DNA of 64,000 nucleotides from Puniceicoccaceae bacterium K14 (GCA_022538095.1 JAKYXN010000020.1:17561-81560), one strand, 5' to 3'. Shown: positions 36,311 to 45,919, numbered from the stretch's first letter. A program made the numbers and translations. Notes: a model not told the origin generated them from the sequence alone.

Positions 36311-37468
36311 ATGCCTAGCGCGACGAAACGAGCAAATCTAGCCACGCCGGGGAAAGCGTCTCCGGCAATCTTCATTCTCCTTAGCGTATTTGCATTAGTG
36401 ATGCTCGGCATCACGATTCTTTTCAGTGCCAGTCTGCCCGTTGATAGCCAGTCGCCGTATGTGTACATTGAAAAACAAGCGATCTGGATTGTGATAACGT
36501 TTTTTGTGGGCTTGGGGGTTTTACGAGTCGACTTGGAATGGTTGCGTAAATTCATTTGGCTTGGTTTTGCCCTCTCCATCGTGGGCTTGATCCTTGTGTT
36601 AACACCATTGGGGTCGGTTGTGAATGGAAGTCGCAGCTGGATACGCTTTGGACCGGCTGGCTTTCAAGTTGCGGAGTTTGCTAAGATAGGATTGGTTTTC
36701 TTTTTGGCTCACTATTTTAGTTTGTGCCAGAATGAGCGCGGGCAATTTTTCAAAGGATTTGTTTACCCTTGTCTGGCGATTGCCGCGATCCTTGTGCCGA
36801 TTTTGATGCAGACGGATTTAGGTACGGCTATGATTATTGCCATGGCGAGCCTGTGCATCCTCTATATTGCAGGAGTTAAATTGTATTTTCTAATACCATC
36901 GATAGTGGTAGGAGTCGGAGGCGTTGTGGCATTGATTATCAATGACAAAGAACGCTGGAGTAGATTGACGGCCTTTCTTGATATGGAAGGGCAAAAAAGC
37001 GGTGATGCCTATCAGGTGTGGCAAGCGATGTTGGCGTTTGGCGCTGGAGGCATAGATGGTGTTGGCCTAGGCAATGGCCGCCAGCAACTTCAGTTTTTGC
37101 CAGAAGCCCACAATGATTTTATTTTCGCAATCGTGGGTGAAGAGTTGGGATTGATCGCAACTTTAGCGGTGGTTCTAGTGTACGCGGTCATGTTTATCGC
37201 TGGGATTGTGCATCTACGGAAGGCCCCGAATATCTACCAATATTTGTTGGCTGGCGGCTGCCTTTTGATGATTAGTGTGCAGGCGGTTGTAAACCTTGGG
37301 GTGGTGACTGGGTGTTTGCCAACAACAGGGCTGCCTTTGCCGTTTATCAGCTACGGCGGTTCCAACCTGCTCATCATGGGTATTTGCGTGGCGGTGTTAT
37401 TGAATACGTGTTCGGCTTGGCAAAAGCCAGCTTTCAAGCAATCGAAACGCAAGCTTAAGGAAATTTAA
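36311..37468 (+). CDS. ftsW: SEDS-family glycosyltransferase FtsW
   Basis: 385 residues with ten membrane helices. Family motifs include GSRSWIRFGPAGFQVAEFAK, shortened here as GSRSWIRFG and QVAEFAK, LLMQTDLGTAM-like LMQTDLGTAMII, and the closing LPLPFISYGGSNL. It polymerises lipid II into septal glycan with FtsI. It starts 24 bases after the LysM gene and is followed by murG after 4 bases. The N-terminal 15 residues are soluble and basic. Confidence 0.95.
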   Translation: MPSATKRANLATPGKASPAIFILLSVFALVMLGITILFSASLPVDSQSPYVYIEKQAIWIVITFFVGLGVLRVDLEWLRKFIWLGFALSIVGLILVLTPLGSVVNGSRSWIRFGPAGFQVAEFAKIGLVFFLAHYFSLCQNERGQFFKGFVYPCLAIAAILVPILMQTDLGTAMIIAMASLCILYIAGVKLYFLIPSIVVGVGGVVALIINDKERWSRLTAFLDMEGQKSGDAYQVWQAMLAFGAGGIDGVGLGNGRQQLQFLPEAHNDFIFAIVGEELGLIATLAVVLVYAVMFIAGIVHLRKAPNIYQYLLAGGCLLMISVQAVVNLGVVTGCLPTTGLPLPFISYGGSNLLIMGICVAVLLNTCSAWQKPAFKQSKRKLKEI

Positions 37469-37472
37469 GCGG

Positions 37473-38558
37473 ATGAAGAAAGCGTTCATAGCATGTGGTG
37501 GCACTGGGGGTCACTTGTCCCCTGGTATTGCGGTCGCGGAGGCTCTGGCAGACGTGGGCTATTCGTCACTTTTGTTGATTAGTAACAAGCAAGTGGATTC
37601 GCGCTTGGTGCAAAAGTATTCGAATCTTGAATTCTTGAGTATCCCTGGAAGTGGGCTTTCGCTTTCGCCAATCAGGCTCGTTAGGTTTGTTCTCAATCTA
37701 GTATCGGGGACATGGCTTTGTTATCGTCGAATACACCGGGAAAAGCCATCTTTTGTAATTGGTTTTGGTGGGTTCATTTCGATGCCCGCATTGTTGGCGG
37801 GAAAACTAGCTCGTCTGCCGACCGCTATTCACGAAGCGAACGGAGTTCCAGGGAGAGTTACTCGGATTGTTAGCAAATTCGTCGATCGCGTATATTTGCC
37901 AGACGCTGTTACGTTGGCGAATCGACCTTCTGAAGTCGTTAAAAACATTGGAATGCCAGTGAGGAAAGAAATTCAGCGCCAGGATGCAGCGAAAGCTCGC
38001 GAAACGCTGGGTTTGGATCCTAATTTGAGAACACTCTTGGTTTTTGGCGGGAGCCAAGGAGCCCAGTCGTTGAATACGTGGGTGTCTGAGCAGTTTGACG
38101 AATTGGCGTCTTTGGGCGTGCAAGTTTTTTGCTTAACTGGTCCAAGCCAAGATTTGTTAGAAGATAAAGCGATAGGCCTTCAAAATGGATCGATTGCGAA
38201 GGCGCTTTTCCGCCCCTTTAGTGATGATATGGCAGCGGTGTTGTCAGCTTCGAGCTTGGTGATTTCTCGGGCAGGCGCAGGAAGTATATCGGAGATTATT
38301 CGCTGCCAAGTGCCCGCGATCTTGATTCCGTACCCATTTGCAGCCGACAATCACCAGCAGGCGAATGCGGCCAGCTTCCAAGCGAAAGGCTGTGGGCTTG
38401 TGTTGGACCAAGCGGATCTTGGGAATCTAATCGGAACCGTTAGGGAGATTTTGTTGGATGAAAATCGCTATGAATCGTTTCTTAGTTCGCTTAAAGCGAT
38501 GGAGAAGCAAATGCCTCAAATAGAAATCGCAAAGGACTTGGAGCAACTGACGATATGA
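37473..38558 (+). CDS. murG: UDP-GlcNAc:lipid I N-acetylglucosaminyltransferase MurG
   Basis: 361 residues, GT28 family, peripheral on the inner membrane. Motifs: the glycine-rich ACGGTGGHLSPGIAVAEAL loop at the N-terminus, VIGFGGFISMPALLAG, HEANGVPGRVTR, LLVFGGSQGAQSLN, and the donor-binding SRAGAGSISEI and IPYPFAADNHQQ. It converts lipid I to lipid II. It overlaps the murC-murB start by four bases (ATGA). Confidence 0.96.
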   Translation: MKKAFIACGGTGGHLSPGIAVAEALADVGYSSLLLISNKQVDSRLVQKYSNLEFLSIPGSGLSLSPIRLVRFVLNLVSGTWLCYRRIHREKPSFVIGFGGFISMPALLAGKLARLPTAIHEANGVPGRVTRIVSKFVDRVYLPDAVTLANRPSEVVKNIGMPVRKEIQRQDAAKARETLGLDPNLRTLLVFGGSQGAQSLNTWVSEQFDELASLGVQVFCLTGPSQDLLEDKAIGLQNGSIAKALFRPFSDDMAAVLSASSLVISRAGAGSISEIIRCQVPAILIPYPFAADNHQQANAASFQAKGCGLVLDQADLGNLIGTVREILLDENRYESFLSSLKAMEKQMPQIEIAKDLEQLTI

Positions 38559-40858
38559 AGCTTTCATCGAATAACCGTATTCATTGTTTGGGAGCGGCGG
38601 GGGCTGGGATGCTACCACTTGCGCTAATGGCGAAGCAATCTGGTTTCGCTGTAACGGCTCAGGATGATTCAATGACGGAAAAAGCCAAACGCATGCTAGA
38701 GCAATCAGGCGTGGAAATCGTGGTTGGCGAAGATTGGATTAGTAGTGGAAAGGGAACGGTGATTCGCTCTTCTGCGATTCCTGTAGATGGAGGACTCGTC
38801 CAATCTGCTCTTGCGGAGGGGTGGCGTGTTTGTCGTCGTGGGGAATTTTTTGCAGAGATGAGCGGAAATACGAAGCTCGTTGCTATTGTGGGATCTCATG
38901 GGAAGACGACGACGACCGCGATGCTGCATGAGTGGCTAGGTTGCATGAATGTTGAGCACTCGCTGATGTTAGGCGGATTGTTTGAAGACGATCAATTGCC
39001 TGGGCAGTTGGGAGGTTCCGATTGGTTGATTGCAGAGGTTGATGAAAGCGATGGAACGATTGAAGGCTTTTCACCAGAAATTGCGGTTATTCTAAATGTA
39101 GATTATGACCACCACACACAGTATCCAACGGAGAAGGATTACCGGTCTGCCTTTCAAAGATTGGCATCGAGGACGAGTGGTAAAGTCGTGGCGAGTGTCG
39201 AAGTTTGCGAAATGCTCGATCTGAAAAACACGATTGAGCAAGAGCGTTTGGTTGTTGTTGGAGCTGGAGGAGATGTTTCCTTCGATTTCAAAGAATCTTT
39301 CAAAGGTGGAGGCAGATTGGACATTAAATTTGCCGGCAGTACTGCGTCGGTGACGATTAACAGATCAAGTGATTTCAATGTTTCAAATGCAGTTTTTGCG
39401 GCGATTGCTGCTACGGAAATTGGAGGCAGGGAACACTTGCCACAGTCAGTGTTTTTTCCGGCGCTTGAGCGCCGACAGTCGTGTAACTTCCTATCGCCTA
39501 CACTATCTGTTTTCAATGATTATGCTCATCATCCAGAGGAGATCACTCGACAAATCGCGTCGCTCAAAAAACAAAGAAATGGCGAATTGTGGGTTGTTTT
39601 TCAACCCCATCGATTTAGCCGGACACGTCATCTCGTTCACGAGTTAGCGAAGAGTTTGGCAGCTGCGAATCGATTGTATTTGCTGGATGTCTACGCAGCG
39701 AGCGAGCAAGAGGTCGAGGGTGGCCGAGGGGTCGATTTACATGTGATTTGCCAAGAACAATGTTCCGATTGTCGCTTCTTGGATTCGGAAGACGCCTTAC
39801 TTGACCTGCTAGAGAATGAAGTTGATCCGAGCCAAGAGCTCAGTGTTCTTTTCTTGGGAGCAGGAATGACGCATTTATATGCAAAAAAATTCGCTAGCCG
39901 GGTGGCGGTTCGGGATGCTCGATGGGGTGCTTTCTCGAAGGTTTTGGGAGAAGGTGCTCGGGAATCATCCCAGCTGAAGTCGAATGAGCCGTTGGCAAAG
40001 AAAACGACTATGCGAGTTGGCGGTAGCGCGGAAAGGTATCTAGAGCCAGCATCTGAGGTAGAGTTGAGTGTCGCCTTAGCTGCTGCCAAAAAATTTGGAA
40101 TCAGTGTTCAAATGCTTGGTAGAGGTTCGAATCTGATTGTGCCAGACACAGGAGTAAGAGGGCTTGTCATCCGTTTGAATCATCCTTTTTGGAAGCAGTA
40201 CCGAATGTTGGACGACGAACGTGTTTGGATTGGAGCTGGTATGCGGATAAAGGAATTGTGCGGCGTAGCGGCCAAACTAGGCTTGGCTGGCTTTGAATTT
40301 TTAGAAGGTATCCCCGGGAACTTGGGCGGAGCGCTACGTATGAACGCTGGTGCAATGGGTGGGTGGACTTTCGACGTGGTTGAATCCGTACGTTTTATTG
40401 GAATGGACGGAAAGGTGTATGAAAGAAAGCGTGCGCAATTGACTTATGGGTACCGGCATTGCAGGGAATTGGAGGACACGGTTGCCATTGGGGCGGTTTT
40501 GCGAGCGAATGCTTCGGGAAGGGATCGTGAGGAGATTCGGGCATCGATTGGGACGTATCAGGAAAAACGCCACGAGAGTCAGCCCAGAGAGCCCAGTGCG
40601 GGCTGTATTTTTAAAAATCCGGAGGGTGACTCTGCGGGTCGGATTATAGATGAGCTCGGTTTGAAGGGTACGGCGATTGGTGGAGCGAAAATAAGCGAAA
40701 TCCATGGCAATTTTATTGTGAATACAGGTGGGGCGACCAGCGAAGATGTAATAGAATTGGTAAAACTGGCCCGTAGAGTGGCTCAGGAGAAAAAGCATAT
40801 TGAATTGGAGCCGGAAGCTCTTTTGTATGGCGCTGAATGGAAGGAATTTCTGAGATGA
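38555..40858 (+). CDS. murC/murB: fused UDP-MurNAc:L-alanine ligase / UDP-MurNAc dehydrogenase (MurC-MurB)
   Basis: 767 residues. Residues 1 to about 450 are MurC: HCLGAAGAGM at the start, ATP loop GSHGKTTTT with K117, and NDYAHHPEEI. After a short linker, residues about 465-767 are MurB: GRGSNLI (FAD), EGIPGNLGGALRMNAGA, and the proton-donor segment AGCIFKNP, where cysteine C684 stands in the place of the usual serine. The order is opposite to the metabolic order, MurB acting before MurC. Fused MurC-MurB is known in Verrucomicrobia; Chlamydiae instead fuse MurC to Ddl. It overlaps murG and ddl by four bases each. Confidence 0.95.
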   Translation: MKLSSNNRIHCLGAAGAGMLPLALMAKQSGFAVTAQDDSMTEKAKRMLEQSGVEIVVGEDWISSGKGTVIRSSAIPVDGGLVQSALAEGWRVCRRGEFFAEMSGNTKLVAIVGSHGKTTTTAMLHEWLGCMNVEHSLMLGGLFEDDQLPGQLGGSDWLIAEVDESDGTIEGFSPEIAVILNVDYDHHTQYPTEKDYRSAFQRLASRTSGKVVASVEVCEMLDLKNTIEQERLVVVGAGGDVSFDFKESFKGGGRLDIKFAGSTASVTINRSSDFNVSNAVFAAIAATEIGGREHLPQSVFFPALERRQSCNFLSPTLSVFNDYAHHPEEITRQIASLKKQRNGELWVVFQPHRFSRTRHLVHELAKSLAAANRLYLLDVYAASEQEVEGGRGVDLHVICQEQCSDCRFLDSEDALLDLLENEVDPSQELSVLFLGAGMTHLYAKKFASRVAVRDARWGAFSKVLGEGARESSQLKSNEPLAKKTTMRVGGSAERYLEPASEVELSVALAAAKKFGISVQMLGRGSNLIVPDTGVRGLVIRLNHPFWKQYRMLDDERVWIGAGMRIKELCGVAAKLGLAGFEFLEGIPGNLGGALRMNAGAMGGWTFDVVESVRFIGMDGKVYERKRAQLTYGYRHCRELEDTVAIGAVLRANASGRDREEIRASIGTYQEKRHESQPREPSAGCIFKNPEGDSAGRIIDELGLKGTAIGGAKISEIHGNFIVNTGGATSEDVIELVKLARRVAQEKKHIELEPEALLYGAEWKEFLR

Positions 40859-41787
40859 AGAGTGAGCCCCGATTAGCGATTTTATATGGCGGGGTTTCGG
40901 CCGAAAGAGAGGTTTCTTTGGGGTCGGGAAAAGCTGCAGCCGAATCATTCTCGAAGTTTTGCGAAGTGGACTTGATCGACGTTACTGACGCGGCTCTTCC
41001 AGCTGCTTTAGACCCAGCCAAGCATATCGTATTTTCTACTCTTCACGGGACCTTTGGAGAGGATGGCCAAATTCAAAAATTGATGGAGGAAGCAGGAATC
41101 GTATATGCGGGTTGCGATTCCAAGAGCAGTGCTTTAACTTTTGATAAAGTGGATACCAAGGAAGCACTGCGAGAGCGGGGGATTTCAGTTTGCCCAGAAT
41201 TTGCTTTCGAAGCGGAGGACAGCGTCGATTTGGATACTTTGATTTCGGTGGTTGGAGAGGATGTTGTGATAAAGCCACGTCGGCAGGGTTCTAGCATCGG
41301 TTTGGCTTTTGCGAAAACCAGGGAAGAGATTGAAAGCGCTTTTTCAGGAATCAAAGAAGGGCCATGGGTTGTGGAGCCGCGAATTAACGGGCGAGAATGC
41401 ACGATTGGAGTAGTGAATGGAGAAGTCTACGAGATCGTTGAGATAAAGCCGCACTCTGGTACTTTCGATTATCAGTCCAAATACACAAAAGGGGGGACGG
41501 AATATATTGCCCCAGCCGTCATGGAAATTGTGTTGGTTAATGAAGTAAAGAAGCTCGCACTCGATACTTATCGAGCGTGTGGGTGCCGGGATTTTGCCCG
41601 GGTCGATTTTATGATAAATGAGCAGGGACAACCCTTTGTATTGGAAGTTAACTCACTTCCTGGGCTCAAAGAGACGAGTCTTTTGCCAATGTCTGCCGGT
41701 GCGGCTGGACATAACTTCGATAATTTGCTAAGGCTCCTCATTGAACCAGCAAAGCAACGTTTTGCCTCTAAGTATTCATTCTGCTGA
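40855..41787 (+). CDS. ddl: D-alanine:D-alanine ligase
   Basis: 310 residues from ATG 40855 (MKSEPRLAILYGGVSAEREVS); it overlaps the murC-murB stop by four bases. ATP-grasp fold with the segments GGVSAEREVSLGSG, HGTFGEDG, the ATP-binding lysine in VVIKPRRQGSSIGL, and the metal-binding FVLEVNSLPGL. It makes D-Ala-D-Ala for MurF. The product is of normal length. The stop is one base from the ftsQ ATG. Confidence 0.95.
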   Translation: MKSEPRLAILYGGVSAEREVSLGSGKAAAESFSKFCEVDLIDVTDAALPAALDPAKHIVFSTLHGTFGEDGQIQKLMEEAGIVYAGCDSKSSALTFDKVDTKEALRERGISVCPEFAFEAEDSVDLDTLISVVGEDVVIKPRRQGSSIGLAFAKTREEIESAFSGIKEGPWVVEPRINGRECTIGVVNGEVYEIVEIKPHSGTFDYQSKYTKGGTEYIAPAVMEIVLVNEVKKLALDTYRACGCRDFARVDFMINEQGQPFVLEVNSLPGLKETSLLPMSAGAAGHNFDNLLRLLIEPAKQRFASKYSFC

Positions 41788-41788
41788 T

Positions 41789-42688
41789 ATGTCTAGAACC
41801 CCAGCCAAAAATGCCAAAAAACGACCCAGGTCTTGGAAAGACATCGATCAAGGAGTAAAACCTAAGACGATGAGCAAGGCCTCGAAGCAACGTGCCATTA
41901 TGGGACGTTTGCGCTGGATGTTGGGCTTCGCTGTGGTGGTTGTAGCAATAGGAGTCTTTTTAAAGGTGGTCGTGTTTTCACCGGTCGGCCCTCGCATGTT
42001 GGCCCAGGCAGGTGATGCGTTGCCGGTAGAATCCATCGAAATCAATACAGACGGGGTATTGAGCCGTGATTATGTTTTGAACATGATGGAGCTGCACGAG
42101 GGCGAAACTGATCTGTTGAGTTTGGATATTGATGTTTTAAAAGATCGCCTCGTTGCGATACCACAGGTGCGGTCAGCGGAGGTAGAGCGTCGTTTTCCAG
42201 ATAGCTTGGTCATCGAAATCGAGGAACGTGAGCCTGTAGTGCGAATTACGGCACGTCGAAGTACGGGCGAGACTTTGATGCTATTAGTCGATGGGGATGG
42301 ACAAGTTTTCGAAGGAGAGGATTTTGATACTAAGTTTTTGCGTTCGCTACCCGCTTTGGGGGGCGTGAGCCTAAAACGAGAAGGACGTGGTTATACTGCT
42401 GTTGAAGGAATGAGAGCGGTCAATGAGCTCTTGATGGAAGCAAAGGCAATCGCTCCACACATTTACCGTACTTGGAGGGTGGTTTCTTTGGAGGACGCTC
42501 CGAATATCATTGTCCGGAGTAAGACGGCGAAGGAAGTTATTTTCGAACCGGGTAATTATCGCCGTAGTTTGGCTCAACTCGATTACGTGTTGGACTATTA
42601 TCGAGGTCAGCTCGTTACGAATATAGCTACGATCGATTTGACTTTGGGGAAACAAGTCCCGGTACGTGCGAAGCCGTTGGCCCAGTAG
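41789..42688 (+). CDS. ftsQ: cell-division protein FtsQ
   Basis: 299 residues from ATG 41789, one base after the ddl stop; the frame is open to 41741 inside ddl but the extra residues are out of place. Basic cytoplasmic tail of about 50 residues, one membrane helix (MLGFAVVVVAIGVFLKVVVF), then a POTRA domain (about 88-165, IEINTDGVLSRDYVL and VERRFPDSLVIEIEERE) and the beta domain. It forms a complex with FtsL and FtsB in the periplasm. The Lys/Arg-rich tail is longer than in Escherichia coli. Confidence 0.92.
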   Translation: MSRTPAKNAKKRPRSWKDIDQGVKPKTMSKASKQRAIMGRLRWMLGFAVVVVAIGVFLKVVVFSPVGPRMLAQAGDALPVESIEINTDGVLSRDYVLNMMELHEGETDLLSLDIDVLKDRLVAIPQVRSAEVERRFPDSLVIEIEEREPVVRITARRSTGETLMLLVDGDGQVFEGEDFDTKFLRSLPALGGVSLKREGRGYTAVEGMRAVNELLMEAKAIAPHIYRTWRVVSLEDAPNIIVRSKTAKEVIFEPGNYRRSLAQLDYVLDYYRGQLVTNIATIDLTLGKQVPVRAKPLAQ

Positions 42689-42730
42689 TTGTAATTCAAT
42701 TTCCATAAACGAACCCGTAGCAATTTAAGA

Positions 42731-43945
42731 GTGCAGAAAACGAAGATAATCGCTGGCATTGAGATCGGTACCGGAAAGGTCTCCGTCCTTTTGGGCGAAA
42801 TCATCGAAGGCAAGAGTTTAAATATCATTGGTATGGGCCAATGCTCTTCTAAGGGGGTCGTTAAGGGTGATATCGTTGACTTTCACGAAGCGAACGATTG
42901 TACGCATGCTGCTATTTTAGCGGCAGAAAACCAAGCGGGCGTGAAAATCGATGGCGTGTATTTAGCAATGAGCGGTACTCATATCGAAGGTTTTGCTAGC
43001 GAGGCTTCAGTGAATGTGACCGGAGCTGATGGAATGGTGACTCGTGGCGATTTGTTGCAGGTTTGCGATGTCGCGCAGAGTCGGGAGTTACCGGAGAATC
43101 GGACTGTGATTCATCACTTACGCCGTCCGTATCGACTCGATGGGAGATGTTTGAATACGCCTGTTGGAATGGAGGGCGAGAAACTCGAAGTTAGCTATTG
43201 GACCTCGCACGGAGATGCTCGTAAAATCAGCGATGCGATCCATATCATAAATGGCTTTAATCTGCATGTTGATGACATTATTTTGTCTGCATTGGCGTCG
43301 AGTTCTACAGTAACGACTCCTGAAGAGCGTAAGAGTGGGGTTTTGGTGATCGATCTCGGTCGTGGCACTACGGATTACGCTTTGTACAACGAAGGGCGTT
43401 GCATGATTGCCGGAGCCTTACCAATTGGGGGCGACCACATCTCTAATGATTTGAGCATCGGCTTGCGAGTTCGTCTCAAACAAGCGGAAAGTTTGAAGCT
43501 CCGCTTTGGATCTGCAGTGAACGAAAGCAAAGACAAGTCGGAGAAAGTTTGGCTAAACAATGACTTGGAAATTGGCGATCGTCCGGTTCCGCTTTGGAGT
43601 ATCGAGAAAATCGTCGAGCTACGAGCTACTGAGACTTTCGAAGTCGTCAAAAAACGTTTGGGAAAACTGTATTCCAACGACAAATTGGGCGCGGGCATTG
43701 TGCTTTGCGGAGGCGGGTCGAATTTGCCGAATGTCGACCGTTGCGCTGCCAAGGTATTTGGTACCCAAGCTCGGATCGGGGACAATCGATCTATGGCATC
43801 AGGCGAATTAAGAGATGGGCAGTTTAGCACGCCTCTAGGTTTGCTTCACTACGGTTTGCGTTATCAAGGAAGTCGCGATGTTGTGAACAACGAACAGGGT
43901 AGCGGTTTGTTTGGGAAATTAAAAGGATTGTTCCAGAAGGGATAA
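42731..43945 (+). CDS. ftsA: cell-division protein FtsA
   Basis: 404 residues starting with GTG 42731. Actin-fold ATPase that tethers FtsZ to the membrane: phosphate-1 segment AGIEIGTGKVSVLLGE, the 1C (SHS2) domain with YLAMSGTHIEGF, phosphate-2 VLVIDLGRGTTDYALY, adenosine motif IVLCGGGSNLPNV, and an amphipathic C-terminus (GLFGKLKGLFQKG) that serves as the membrane anchor. It lies 42 bases after ftsQ and 5 bases before ftsZ. Confidence 0.95.
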   Translation: MQKTKIIAGIEIGTGKVSVLLGEIIEGKSLNIIGMGQCSSKGVVKGDIVDFHEANDCTHAAILAAENQAGVKIDGVYLAMSGTHIEGFASEASVNVTGADGMVTRGDLLQVCDVAQSRELPENRTVIHHLRRPYRLDGRCLNTPVGMEGEKLEVSYWTSHGDARKISDAIHIINGFNLHVDDIILSALASSSTVTTPEERKSGVLVIDLGRGTTDYALYNEGRCMIAGALPIGGDHISNDLSIGLRVRLKQAESLKLRFGSAVNESKDKSEKVWLNNDLEIGDRPVPLWSIEKIVELRATETFEVVKKRLGKLYSNDKLGAGIVLCGGGSNLPNVDRCAAKVFGTQARIGDNRSMASGELRDGQFSTPLGLLHYGLRYQGSRDVVNNEQGSGLFGKLKGLFQKG

Positions 43946-43950
43946 GCGCT

Positions 43951-45186
43951 GTGGAAGAACAACCTAAAGAAATCGAATCGATCCGTATCAAAGTTATTGG
44001 CATCGGCGGAGCGGGGACGAATATGGCAGACCGTTTGATGTTTGATTGCCCCAAAGAAGTATCTTTGACGGTAATGAACACCGATCAGCAAGCTCTTTCT
44101 GGGTCGCCGATATCTGATAAGTTTTGTGTGGGAAAATCAGTTACTTATGGCCTCGGAACTGGCGGAGATCTTGAAGTCGGACGCGAAGCCGCCCGAGTCG
44201 ATAAAGCACGACTCGAAACGATGGTTGAAGGGGTTGATTTGCTCTTTTTGACCGTTGGTTTAGGGGGTGGAACCGGGACAAGTATCGCTCCGATATTGGC
44301 TGATATGGCCAATAAAAATGGGACAGTGGTAATTGCTTTTGCGGCGATGCCATTTACGATTGAAAGGGCTGAAAGAGCGAGTGTCGCCAAACATGGTTTG
44401 GAAGCGTTACGTGATAAGTGTAACGCGGTGATACCTCTCCCCAACGATCTGCTCATACAAGAGACTGACCCTGATGCGTCGATTTTGGATGCATTTGCCA
44501 AAGCGGATGCTTGGATTGAACGAGCAATTAAATCGATTTGGTCTATGATGCATCGTCCTGGGTTAATCAATTTGGATTTTTCTCAGCTCAAACTCACGTT
44601 TTCGAGGAAGGCGGGTAAGACTCTCTTTGGCTTGGGCGCAGGTGAAGGAGAGGATTCGGCAAAACTTGCAGTCGAGGACTTGAAACTTTGCCCACTATTG
44701 CACACCCCCGAATTTTCTAAAAAGGCGGACCATCTGCTCGTGAATATTGTTGGGGGCGCTCATTTGAGCATTTCCCAAGTTCAGCACATAATGGATAGCG
44801 TGACCGATGAATTCGGTAAGGATTCCAATGTGGTAATGGGAGCGGTCATTGATGAGCAAATGGGAGATAAGGTTGAGATTTGCGTGGTTGGGACCAGCGA
44901 TGTTTCGGGTGTCTCATTGATGCGTGGAAGTCAGTACAAACGAGCGGTATCTGCGGTTACCAGTGAATCTCATGAACGGACATTAAAGGTAACAGCGACA
45001 TCTCAGAAACGTAACTCGCGTGGTTCGAAATCAAGAAAGAAACCAAATTCCACCGAGCAACATGAGTTCTCTTTTAGTGACGAAGACCCAAAAGGAGAGT
45101 TTGAAAACGTATCTTCTACCGTAATTGACGGTCAGGACCTAGACACACCCACTTATTTGAGAAAAGGTGTAAAGATCGTTCTTTAG
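43951..45186 (+). CDS. ftsZ: cell-division GTPase FtsZ (divergent active site)
   Basis: 411 residues from GTG 43951. The tubulin-like GTPase fold is complete: IGIGGAGTNM, the MNTDQQAL segment, and a C-terminal peptide DTPTYLRKG for FtsA binding. Two key motifs deviate. The G-box reads GGGTGTS (105-111), not GGGTGTG. The T7 synergy loop reads NLDFSQL (207-213): D209 is kept but the second acidic residue, D212 in Escherichia coli, is Q212. In Escherichia coli both aspartates act on GTP of the next subunit, so hydrolysis here may be slow. The C-terminal linker (about 330-395) is Ser/Lys-rich. It is the last dcw gene; no terminator hairpin was seen. Confidence 0.95.
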   Translation: MEEQPKEIESIRIKVIGIGGAGTNMADRLMFDCPKEVSLTVMNTDQQALSGSPISDKFCVGKSVTYGLGTGGDLEVGREAARVDKARLETMVEGVDLLFLTVGLGGGTGTSIAPILADMANKNGTVVIAFAAMPFTIERAERASVAKHGLEALRDKCNAVIPLPNDLLIQETDPDASILDAFAKADAWIERAIKSIWSMMHRPGLINLDFSQLKLTFSRKAGKTLFGLGAGEGEDSAKLAVEDLKLCPLLHTPEFSKKADHLLVNIVGGAHLSISQVQHIMDSVTDEFGKDSNVVMGAVIDEQMGDKVEICVVGTSDVSGVSLMRGSQYKRAVSAVTSESHERTLKVTATSQKRNSRGSKSRKKPNSTEQHEFSFSDEDPKGEFENVSSTVIDGQDLDTPTYLRKGVKIVL

Positions 45187-45205
45187 GACCCGCTAAATTC
45201 ACCTT

Positions 45206-45394
45206 GTGGTTTGGATGAAGGCTAGGAAATTAGGGCAAATTTTCTTTGCAAGCGATTCAAAGATTCGTGCGTTGCTTGAGTCAGAAGCTTCCCATCGTCT
45301 CCGAATTGTAACCCTCTGCGATGGAATTTCTCCCTTTAACGCACAAAAAAAGGTTGGGTATGTCCATAATTGTGTGCCATTTAAATTCTTATAA
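45206..45394 (+). CDS. possible small hypothetical protein after ftsZ
   Basis: A 62-codon frame beginning with GTG 45206 (or ATG 45215), 19 bases after ftsZ. No ribosome site, domain or membrane segment is recognised. The segment FFASDSKIRALLESEASHRLRI is helical. It may be a remnant or no gene. The following DinB-like gene starts 15 bases later. Confidence 0.2.
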   Translation: MVWMKARKLGQIFFASDSKIRALLESEASHRLRIVTLCDGISPFNAQKKVGYVHNCVPFKFL

Positions 45395-45409
45395 GAAAAC
45401 TATCAACCT

Positions 45410-45919
45410 ATGAATTCTCTACTCAGAGCTAATTGCTGTGTTTTGCAGCAAGGAATCGACTTGATAAAATTACACAGCGATGCCTCTTACACGAAATCTG
45501 ATAAAAGCGTGTTTGGTTCTAGTTTGGGAAGTCACATACGGCATGTCTTGGATCATTACCGAGCATTTTTGAATTCTATCGAATCGGGAGTGGTTGATTA
45601 TGATAACCGTAAGCGCGACACGATTATCGAGAAATCTCGGCAAATGGCTATTGATGAAGCAGAGTCGTTGATAAAATCCTTCGAAATTTTGGAATTTTTT
45701 GAAGACAAGCAAGTGGGCGTTCGCGTGGCGGCTTCAACTGAGGGAAGTGTGAAGATTTCGCAATCTTCGCTTGCTCGTGAACTGCAGTTTCTCGTTTCAC
45801 ATACAGTACATCATTACGCATTGATCGCAATCGCAAGTAGAGTGCAAGGTATTGAACCTGCAGATACGTTTGGAGTAGCTCCGTCGACGTTGAAGTACAT
45901 GCAGGCTTCTAATTGTTAA
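45410..45919 (+). CDS. DinB-like helix-bundle protein
   Basis: 169 residues, a DinB/YfiT-type four-helix bundle. The metal-site histidines are visible in SHIRHVLDHY (about residue 43-52) and SHTVHHYALIAI near 130-140. Related proteins are metal-dependent transferases or thiol-dependent enzymes; the substrate here is unknown. Its stop overlaps the ATG of the next gene (TTAATG), so translation is coupled to the NRDE-family gene. The two are followed by the 859-residue fusion gene, forming an operon. Confidence 0.82.
   Translation: MNSLLRANCCVLQQGIDLIKLHSDASYTKSDKSVFGSSLGSHIRHVLDHYRAFLNSIESGVVDYDNRKRDTIIEKSRQMAIDEAESLIKSFEILEFFEDKQVGVRVAASTEGSVKISQSSLARELQFLVSHTVHHYALIAIASRVQGIEPADTFGVAPSTLKYMQASNC

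Noticed and set aside
40334..40948. 204-codon minus-strand frame over the end of murC-murB and ddl
   Set aside because: Antisense shadow of well-supported genes, no domain similarity and no ribosome site.
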